Origin: Neolentinus lepideus HHB14362 ss-1
Lineage: Eukaryota; Basidiomycota; Agaricomycetes; Gloeophyllales; Gloeophyllaceae
DNA: 64,000 nucleotides
Direction of reading: 5' to 3'
Assembly: GCA_001632425.1 (NCBI GenBank)
Contig: KV425609.1
Coordinates: 49,302 to 113,301 of the forward strand
Both the position numbers and the translations under genes were made by a program. Of this stretch, positions 55,716-64,000 are shown piece after piece. The notes beneath the pieces are model-generated. The model made no database searches and was not told where the DNA came from. It saw only the letters and a program-made list of their open reading frames with translations. The first letter of the stretch is position 1. Each line of letters begins with the position of its first letter.

Positions 55716-57210
55716 ATGGATGAGGTCACAGAAGATTCTGTGAGGTTTGTAGAGGAAGATCAGGATGATGACTATTCGAAGGTACCTAGGACGGACAAAG
55801 CCAGGAAGAATGACAAGCACCTAGTGTTACTAACTGAGTGGTTCGAGAAGTTGGAGCAACCTAAGGAGATCCCGGATGACAAGTATGAGGGATTTGTGAA
55901 GTATGCTACCAGGTTCTTCCCTACAGGTGGAAAACTGTGGCACAAGAACAAACTAGGCACACATCAGCAAGTCGTGTTTGGCAACAAATGGATGACTCTG
56001 CTCAGGCAAGTGCACAATGACGTCGGTCATCACAGGATATACGTGATGCAAGTACTACTTATGGAGCATTTCTGGTGGCCATGGATTGCACAGGATGTGG
56101 CATGGTATGTCAAGATGTGTCTTATTTGCCAACAACAGCAGGTAAGGCATATTTTGATTCTGCCAGTGGTATCCACCCTGGCCCTGCTCTTCGCTAAGGT
56201 ATACATGGACACTGCATATGAACAAGTCAGGGGGTTTCAACACTATAGTTCAGGGGAGGTGCTCCCTGACACATTACCCCGAGGCATGACGGTTGCGGAC
56301 AGAAACCGTGAAGACACTAGGTGATTGGATCTTCAAGGATATCCTCTGTAGGTAGGGGACACTATCCGAAATTGTCACAGATAATGGGTCCGCCTTTGTG
56401 AAAGCAGTGGATTATCTGCGAGAGCAATATCATATTCATCACATTCAGATTAGTGGATATAATTCACGGGCCAATGGATTAGTGGAGAGGCCTCATTTCA
56501 ATGTTCGGCAGGTGTTATACAAAGCCTCGAAGGGTCGTCCGGAGAACTGGTCTCAGGTGTTCCATTCAGTCATTTGGTCCAAGAGGATTACTGTCCATAG
56601 GTGGATGGGAGTCTCTCTGTACTTCACAGCAACTGGGACGCATCCGCTAATGCCTATGGACATCGTGGAAGCTACGTACTTACAGCCCCCTCTGGATTCA
56701 TTGTTGTCCACAACCGATCTCATAGCTCGACAGGCATTGGACCTGCAGAAATGTTCTGGTGATTTGGACCGACTACACAAAACTGTGCTCAAGGCAAGGG
56801 TTGAAGCAGCGTGCAAATTTGAGGTGGAACATGCCCACTCAATGTGTGATTTCGACTTCCAGCCCAGGTCTTTAGTCTTAGTGTGGCATACCCAGATCGA
56901 GAAGGCATTGGACCGGAAGATGAAACCTCAGTACCTAGGACCGGTAATCGTTGTGGCACAGAACACTTGTGGAGCATATGTGTTAGCCAAGCTGGATGGG
57001 TCACTATTCCACAGGCCTATCATGGCTTTTAGAGTGATCCCTTATTTTGCGAGGAAGGCTCTCAAGTTACCTACATGCTTCATGGATGCGCCCGATGGAC
57101 ATGTCAAGAGGATGGCAGATGGTGATGATGAAGGACTAGAAGACGTACAAAGAGTGTCCGAAGAGTATGAGGATGAACCCAGAAGTGGGTTGGAGGAGGA
57201 CGCTGACTAG
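55716..57210 (+). pseudogene. Ty3/gypsy integrase (element B)
   Basis: The HHCC zinc part (GHHRIYVMQ...EHFWWP...CLICQQQQ) is in 55716-56324. The core and C-terminal part are in 56398-57210 (TDNGSAF just upstream, NGLVERPHF, then PQYLGPVIVV and an acidic tail). A frame break lies between them near 56330. The end matches the integrase fragments of elements A and C. No chromodomain is seen. Confidence 0.82.
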
Positions 57211-57237
57211 ATGGAGGCCGTCTCTATCTCTCTGAGG

Positions 57238-57277
57238 AACTGAGGACAGTCCGGGTCTTAGTCCAGGGGAGGGGTAG
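57238..57277 (+). promoter_or_regulatory. PPT-like motif after pol (element B)
   Basis: GAACTGAGGACAGTCC ... TTAGTCCAGGGGAGGGG, 28 bp after the integrase stop, is the same motif as in elements A and C. No LTR follows; instead an antisense gene lies downstream, as in A and C. Confidence 0.6.
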
Positions 57278-57463
57278 AGCACAGGAGACTTCTTGACGCT
57301 ACGTATTTTCCATCACATTCATTTACTTATGCTGCAGATACGGGTTTTATTCGAAAGCAAGACATTCACATTCATTATATTATACGACGCATGCCGTGTT
57401 CCAAGACTTTTATGATATACAAAAGAGAGTTATGAAAGAGTCACGAAAATTAGCACACACTAG

Positions 57464-59558
57464 TCAAGCACAACCTTTGCCCTTGCCGACGTATGGAGGA
57501 GACTCTGTCAACTCGTCCACCTCGTCCGAATCAGAAGACTGGCTATCATCAGTGTCATCTGTAGCGGGAGCCAGTAGGCCAGCCAGGACCTCTAGGGACG
57601 CCAGGTGCTTGTGTGAGTCGGACAAGAGAAAATCGAATAGTTGGCCAAGCCGGCGCTTGCATTCGATTAGGCCAAGGACAAACCCACAGGGATCCTTACA
57701 AAGAGTATCCATGGACTCGTTGACTAACGGATTGATTGGGGGTTAGTACAGGTGCCACGATCAGGGCAGGGGGGAGACTTACAAGGGACCACCCATGTGG
57801 ATGAAGGACCAGCTTCGGGTTTGGTAGTTACCACAGGGCGAGGCATCTTCTCAATGGGATCAGCTAGCTTGAGCTGGACAGCTCTTACTGATGGATGCAT
57901 CTCAGGGACAATGGACACCGTCGTCCATTTGCGTGGGACGGTCACTGAAGGATTCCCTATAGGAGTCTGAGGGGCAATGGCAGGATGGGCTTCGGAGTCA
58001 TCGACCAGCTTTTTGAAGACTTTAGGGTAGGCGGCCATTTGCTGCTGATAGTCACAAATCCGCCCTTCGACATTGAACGACCGATCAAAGGCCGTACCCA
58101 GGAAAATCAGCTGCGGTACTAGAGGTCTGGATGGATAAGAGGGTTCCAAGATGTCTGCGAAAGGAGCTTACCAACACACGATTGATGGCGAGATCCACAC
58201 TTGAAGCATGCCAAATGCCCGGGGAGGGCAGGATGGCAATGGCATGGGAGGTCAGCTTCAGATGGACCACATTTCAGACACTGGATTGAGCATGTCAGTA
58301 GCCGGATGGTATAAAGATAGACGAGAGGCTGCTCACACGGGCACTCTCGATGACAGGGATCATCTTGGAGTATGAAACTCCCCATTTAGCAAGGCAAAGG
58401 ATGAACTTCCACTCGCTCTTGGACAAGAGAGAGTTGGGGTGCACCAGGGACTTGAGACCCTTTGGGACCTCATCCTTGGGATAAGCTAACCATCCCATGA
58501 GGGTGATAGCAGTGTCTGGACTGGTGCGGGATTTCCCACCAGTGGACTTGCATGTGGATGGACCAGGCCGAGTTGGGAGAGGTCAGCTGGGTTGAGGAGG
58601 CGGTGGGTCCATGGACAGCATACTGGACATCTCATCCTCACTCATGAGTGGGGTGAAGTCACATGGCCAGCGTATCAAGTCTGTTTTCATCGACGGGAAG
58701 GTGGATCTGGTGGAAGACGAGAGAGGGATAGCAGCCTCCATGGGAAAAGTTGTACCCTTGGATAAGGAGACTCATTTAGCCAGAGGAGTCCCAGATGATG
58801 AAGGGCTCTGTTCTGGGAGGAACAATGGAGTCATTGATCTCAGAGGTTCATCCACTCTCAAATCTGGATTTGTGGACGATACAGGTCCAGGACTGGGATG
58901 AGCAGGGGATGCAACAGGATCTGCCTCTGGGAGCACAGTTATTGGTACAATGGGTGTGGACCCCATGGAACCGGACGAGCCAAGACCTGCTACGCAGTCA
59001 GATGGTGTTGCAGAAGGGATGGTAGGTGCTGGAGTAGGCACACAGGGCTCTGTAGAGGGCAAGGTCACGGCCTCAGGTGAACTCGACAGCAGAGGAGCAG
59101 TAGGCATTCTGATGGTGGTGGCTGCCCCAGTGAGGGTTATGGGATCGACGACTGGTGGATAGATTGGGGGTACGAAGACCTTGAGGAAGCATGTGGACCT
59201 AGTGGGGTAGTTGGCCAGAAGAGGGAGTGGAGATGCCCCTACTAGTCGCAGGCACACCAGGTCGAGATAAAACTCGAGTGAAGGGTAGCATACCGTGAGT
59301 GCATCCACCACTATGAGAGATCCTATTGCCTCTACCAGCGACATGAGGGTCAATACTCGGCGCCCCCTCCTCATCGATAGAACGCAGTTGTTCCACCTAG
59401 GAAAGAAAGGAGGATCAAGACCGGTATGCAGTCACAATGGTGGGGCTTACCAAGATACCTACGACGGGGCCACACAGGTCAAGACCATTGGGCTGTCGTA
59501 CAGCAGCAGCAACCATATGGACCGTGAAGCCGAAGGGACCGGGGGGAGGCATGACCAT
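57464..59558 (-). pseudogene. Antisense zinc-cluster gene of gypsy element B
   Basis: Minus-strand frames join by GT...AG introns: a first exon from ATG 59558 (MVMPPPGPFGF), a Pro/Ser/Thr-rich exon 58772-59400, an exon with WKFILCLAKWGVSYSKMIPV (58295-58498), and an exon starting directly with Cys at 58280 (CLKC ... CHC ... CFKCGSRHQSC). Then come 57724-58149 and a Ser/Asp-rich end 57464-57712. The cysteine exon begins at an acceptor in phase 0, exactly like exon 3 of the genes at 44 and 61 kb, and its second half keeps C-x2-C-x6-C. Some junctions are uncertain, so it may be broken. Function inferred only as possible nucleic-acid binding. Confidence 0.5.
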
Positions 59559-59573
59559 AGTCGAAAGAAAAGT

Positions 59574-60016
59574 GAGGTTGACGGTGACAGTAGAGAAGCA
59601 CGAACCCCTTTTATGCTGGCCATGGACAATTGAATTGTCAGACGAAGCACAGGCTTACCGAGTCTAGGGCGTAATATGGCGGAGCAGCAACTACAAATAG
59701 CGCTGCAGCAGATTCCGAGTCTAACAAAGACAACGAGTTGGTGCTAGGAAACCGAGCAGCCGAGCAAAATATAATTAACAAATTTTACATGGACAAGATA
59801 TGATTTTATGACAGATAACGAGTTCTACGAATTCAGGAGGACTATATGAGAAAATAAAACAGAGTGTATCAGGAGGGGTGGGGACGAAGGCTTGTCGGTG
59901 CAGGAATTTCACCATCATCTGCCAAATCCACAATGTCCTCTTCAATTTCATCTAGTGCCCGGCGGACGACAGCTAGTTCCCACGTAAGGACAGAAACACA
60001 GGAATGTGCAAACTGG
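59574..60016. other. Flank between antisense gene B and LTR of element C
   Basis: About 440 bp without a gene. It includes the purine run AGGAGGGGTGGGGACGAAGG near 59871, which could be the second polypurine tract of element B, but no LTR start could be confirmed after it. Confidence 0.35.
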
Positions 60017-61284
60017 TGATATGCACAGACACACAATGAAACCCGCAAAAATGAGACCTAAAGTGTAGACACAACCACAAAGCAAACACCAAAGCCCTTG
60101 GTGTCAGATGGCTGCGAGGCCTGGGGTAGCAAAGGGTAATATAGTTCGGAGGGGATGGGTGGAGGTGAGACGTATAGTTGGGGCTAAAGGTAGGTTGGCA
60201 CCAAGTCGCTACTCAGCGGCAGTCTGAGGATTGAAGGTGATGCTATGTGCTATGTGGTCTTTGATGCTCTATAGAGGAGCACTACTTGTAGTTGCTATCT
60301 CTAACTTGAACGTATATAGACTCTGGTTCGCACTACGCTACAGCGCACGGGGCTGTCTAGGAGAAAGGAACGTATAAGGGCTGGCTTACGAACAGCGACG
60401 CTACGCCAGTGTACTCTGTCGCTATCTCTGGGTAAAGTCAGAGGTACACAAGAGTACCTGAACGCGAGTCGCAAGATGGACTTAGAAGAAGATCTGACAA
60501 AAGTTTGAAATCTGAAGAGTGCAGTGAAGATAACTTGTTGTACAAACAGTAGAGTAATGGCTTAAATACAAGAGAGCGACTACTCTGTGTCCGATCCTAT
60601 CTACCTACTACCGCGAGTTGTGCCTCTGCTCAGCCTCACATCCATACGACCTGTACCACCTTGCTCCTAATCCACATGCGCTCTTCGACCAATACCCTGC
60701 ACGACCAACTCTAGCACGCGCACCATTCCGCGGATGGGAGCCAGTCGGGTGCATCTTGACTTTGCGTTAGAGTGCACCTCTTTGATGATCCGGGGGTGGG
60801 CTATGCTGCCGATGCTAGCGCAATACTGCCGAAAGAGGGGATACTGCCAAAAGAGGGATAAAGGGCGGGGCCACTCTGTGGTGCAGTGGTGTTGTGATAG
60901 CCATGGTCACACCATGTGTCGATGTGCACTGCACGCATAAGGAAAGTCATGCCAATAGAACTAGCACTGATCCAAAGTGATGGCGGGCTGTATGCCATAT
61001 GGAAAGGTGCCCTGAGACACCACCTTGGTTCAGACTGCAGTAACGATGCCAGCCAATGCATGCCGAAATGCCGATGACTTGACTGAATGATGTCCAACGT
61101 CCGAGCTACCGAGGAGCTGTCCTAAGTGCGCTGAGGAGCCGAGAGCCTGGTTGCTGGTGTGTAGGGTTGCTAGTGCGCAGAGTACCGACAGTGCGCTATT
61201 GAGTCACTAAGTCGCGTTCCCACGAAGTGCACGGAATCACCCTAAATCGTGTTTTCTGGGGTCAGAAGCCAACGGGGCCTATCA
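60017..61284 (-). mobile_element. 3' LTR of Ty3/gypsy element C
   Basis: A 1,268-bp LTR of the TGATA...TATCA family. The minus strand is preceded by GTCCAGGGGAGGG, the polypurine tract. It keeps far more CpG sites than the copy at 42.7 kb, so it is younger or less methylated. Confidence 0.87.
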
Positions 61285-61391
61285 CCCTCCCCTGGACTTT
61301 AAAAAAATGAACTGTCCTCAGTTCGCTAGCCATCGCTCCTTCGCTCTTGTTGTTGCTCTTCGCTCCAGTTCACCCAACCCTGCTTTTTGCT

Positions 61392-63392
61392 ATGTCTGCT
61401 GCTGCTTTGTCCCTTCACGCTGCTATCCAAGAGGTGGTCGACGCTCTAGTGAATCGCGATTTTGAAGAACCAGTGGCGGCCTACGCTTTGGTCAGCTTGG
61501 TAGTAAGTTTCGCTCGTACTTGTGTCATCGTTTTAGTGCTAATGGCTTTTTCTAGCCTACTGACGGTAGCACGGCAGTATGTGCAGCATGGGAGTGGGAG
61601 TACTCCGCGCTATGCCTGGAGCTCCTCCCCACTTCCCTCATGTTGGAGCTGCGCCGATGCCTCCCTTCTCTACCATGGGCCCTAGCTGTGGTGCCGCCAT
61701 CGACTGAGGAGGTGCCGCCATCGGCTGAGGAGTTACTGCTCATTGAGGAGGTGGAAGAAGTCATGGCTCCGGTCGCAACCCATATGGTGAAAGGGAAGGG
61801 TAAGGCGAAAGCCGTTGAGGAGTCCCGCCCCGAGAAGGTACCGTGCCTTTGCGCTAAAAAGTCGCTGCAGCAGATAGAGGTGGGCCCGCACAATGAATGG
61901 CCAGTAAGTTCTTCAATACCAATCTTCGCTTTTTCAGTGCTGACCCTTGCTTGTGTGCTAGTGCGACCGCTTGCTATTCCTGCAAGCTCTCGTGAAAGGG
62001 GTGCTCGCTTTCTGCGGGCATTGTCTCCAATGCTGAGCGCCTCCGGGTGGATGCGGAGCGCCATTCGGTGCCATCTGGATCGAGAGCGCGCATTCGAAGG
62101 ACACACATAGAGATTGGTAAGTGTCGCCAGTTTCTATCCGCTCTTGCCATTCTAATCCTTTTGTTTGCAGTTGATGAAGGGGACGATGCGCCCCCCTCAT
62201 CGCCTGAGGTAGCGTTGCAGCAGCTGAGCAGGTCTCCAGGCAGTGGGCTGCCGGCACTAGATCCTGATACGGCTACCGCACGACCTTGCTCTCAGCGGAT
62301 GGTGCCTGTGGTGGATAACGCAGAGGTGGGACCATCAAAAAGTACTCCAGTTGGAGAGAAAAGACCGCACGATGAAGCAGAAGGGATGCCACCCTTCAAA
62401 CGCGTGCGCTTCCAGGTTCCAGGTAAGTCTCGCTATTTCCCGTCACTACTTGGTCTTGGCTGACTAGGTGTCCTAGAATTTGGCAGTCAGGTGTTTGATG
62501 CCAATGACCCTTCTCAACTCCTCAGCGTGGTGGCATCGATACCGACCCAGCCTCCTCCTCCTCCCTCCGCTCCTTCTGCATCTGAGGATCGCTCTCTGCA
62601 GGAGCATGTCACTGCCATGGAGGCACACCAAGTGCATCTGGAAGCGCACATTGGCACGCTTGAACACAACGGCCAGGTTTTCCAAGTGTGGGTCGCTGTG
62701 CAGCAATACGAGAACCAGGCCTCCCATCGTGCGCTCGATGCGCAGGCTTCAGAGTTTCGAGAGATGGTGGCAGCGCTAACGCACACTATTGACCAAGGTA
62801 CGCGGCTTTGTGTTTCTTGCTTGTAGTAGACTGATGCTTGCTTTTAGATCGCTCCTCCACTGCTCGGGAGCTCCAGCGCGGGGGTTTGTTCTGGTCCATG
62901 GCTTATCTGATGCTCCATTTGGCGGAGCACTACTTCCTAGACCATCCTTCGGCATGCGCATCACCACTCAAAGACTATCCGGTCTATGGGTGCGCCGGTG
63001 AGACTGAAGAGCGCTCTGAAGCGCGCGACCATGAGCCAACTGGCGAAGATGGCGGGGAGGACTTTGGCGAGTGGTGCAAGGAGGAGGAAGCAGAGGAGGA
63101 GGGTTGGGGGCTGAATGACGACAAGCGCAAGTATGTGCGCTCGTTAGTTCGACTTGGCCCGACTGACACAATTCGGCATCCTCAAAGTAATAGCGCGGAG
63201 AGTACTGACCGCAGCTCCTATGGTGAGCCTGAAGATGCCGAGCGGGAGGATAGCGGGGATGAGTGCGATCGCACACTGGAGGTTGACGAGGATGAGAGCG
63301 ACGACTCGTCATCATCAGTGGATTCATCGGAGGAGGCCAATGCGCTCATAGCTAAATATGCGCCCCCTCCTGTAGTCCCTCCTATCTTGTAG
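61392..63392 (+). CDS. Antisense Zn-cluster/coiled-coil gene of gypsy element C (best preserved)
   Basis: Six exons with clean GT...AG introns: from ATG 61392; exon 2 from about 61557; exon 3 from 61963; exon 4 from about 62171; exon 5 from about 62476; exon 6 from about 62848 to TAG at 63392. The protein opens MSAAALSLHAAIQEVVDAL, then basic/acidic stretches, the remnant cluster CYSCKLSRKGCS, a Pro-rich part and a coiled coil (MEAHQVHLEAHIGTLEHN). It ends in a long Asp/Glu/Ser tail. Relative to the 44-kb copy, about 56 bp are missing at the start of exon 3, removing the first half of the zinc cluster and shifting frame. An AATAAA lies at about 63414. It sits antisense between pol and LTR. 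Function unknown; a DNA-binding regulator is inferred. Confidence 0.65.
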
Positions 63393-63602
63393 AATAGCAA
63401 TCTTGTCTTGTAAATAAAATCGCTCGGTCTTGTGTGCACACTCGTTCTTGTGTGATCCTTGACTTTCCTTTTGTCTTTGATTGGGTAGCGCTGTTGCAGT
63501 AAAATGGGTAATAGCGCAGATAGCGCAAGATAGCGCATATGAAGGAACCAAAATAAGGTAAAAAAATGAAAAAGTGTATGCACACACTGGTTGAACGGTG
63601 TT

Positions 63603-63644
63603 CCCTCCTCCTCCGGACTTTAAAATGGGGACTGTCCTCAGTTC
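63603..63644 (-). promoter_or_regulatory. PPT-like motif, pol side of antisense gene (element C)
   Basis: The minus strand reads GAACTGAGGACAGTCCCC and then TTTTAAAGTCCGGAGGAGGAGG. It pairs with the LTR-side copy 61285-61324 as a direct repeat flanking the antisense gene. Confidence 0.6.
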
Positions 63645-63774
63645 TTCGTGAGAGGAGGGGTTGCACTAGAAAATGAATGGCAGAGTTGTGTCTGGTTTGA
63701 AATATAAGGAAGTAATAAATGATCAACTGAATAATAAACTTGTAATGAAAGCCACTATAAGAAATTAAATGAAC

Positions 63775-63950
63775 TTAATCATCCGTGGCCAGTGCGTCCT
63801 CATCGCCATGGTCATCGAGCTCCTCCATGCAATGGACTTGGTCATTGCCAACGTCTGTGAAGTCTTCGGGTAGTGGAATTGTCTTGCACGCTAGATAGGG
63901 AATAACGCAAAAGGCCACTATAGGTCTGTCGAACAGGGTACCGTCTAGTT
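63775..63950 (-). pseudogene. Ty3/gypsy integrase C-terminal fragment (element C)
   Basis: The last codons of integrase, ending in TDD and TAA at 63775, match element A. The copy is cut near 63950 and followed by AATAATGTATAACATGTC, the same AT-rich repeat that follows element A. The rest of the element lies outside the window or is lost. Confidence 0.7.
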
Positions 63951-64000
63951 CCGCGCAGCCGGTTCTGTAATAATAATGTATAACATGTCTAATATTTTAA

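Noticed and set aside
57277..57460. 3' LTR directly after the PPT-like motif of element B
   Set aside because: The sequence does not begin TGATA and has no match to the segment before 50985.

Overview
The window reads as a repeat-rich stretch of a filamentous basidiomycete (Agaricomycetes-like) nuclear genome. Genes carry many short introns (about 45-95 bp, GT...AG). The housekeeping proteins are fungal, and the repeats are Ty3/gypsy chromoviruses, Ty1/copia, Tc1/mariner, hAT-like and CACTA-like elements. Two runs of N (3321-3610 and 34248-35238) mark assembly gaps.

Layout. 1-3125: a SAM-like gene remnant split by a solo LTR, then a dead Tc1/mariner transposase. 3124-19738: a Ty1/copia locus. 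A plus-strand LTR-gag fragment abuts the 3' LTR of a complete minus-strand copia (5097-19738). That copia is interrupted by a 417-bp hAT-type MITE (8-bp target duplication) and by a complete 8.7-kb Ty3/gypsy chromovirus (8555-17282, duplication TCGAA). 21430-33524: a gene island with SEC63 (-), a coilin-like gene (+), CGI121 (+), actin (-, with a 6-nt micro-exon), RPN10 (+), an unrecognised gene (-) and a P-loop GTPase (+). 33960-35330: a 72-bp coding minisatellite running through a gap. 35331-42755: old, CpG-poor DNA with a tRNA-like sequence and a 342-bp-arm palindrome. 42756-64000: three degenerate Ty3/gypsy elements with further fold-back elements.

The most interesting pattern is in the last part. 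Two minus-strand gypsy copies (42756-47906 and 60017 to about 63950) each carry a spliced gene on the opposite strand, between the end of pol and the 3' LTR. That gene has its own AATAAA and is flanked by two direct copies of a roughly 38-bp polypurine-tract-like motif. It encodes an acidic, coiled-coil protein with a Zn2Cys6-like cluster. A third, plus-strand gypsy (up to 50985 through 57210) has the same arrangement, with a diverged antisense gene whose cysteine-rich exon begins at the same codon position. This looks like a gypsy lineage that captured, or stably carries, an antisense regulator-like gene.

Many elements are broken by C-to-T changes (CGA to TGA, CAG to TAG, loss of CpG). This points to cytosine methylation or a RIP-like process acting on repeats and sparing the gene island. 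All calls come from reading the sequence; no database search was run.
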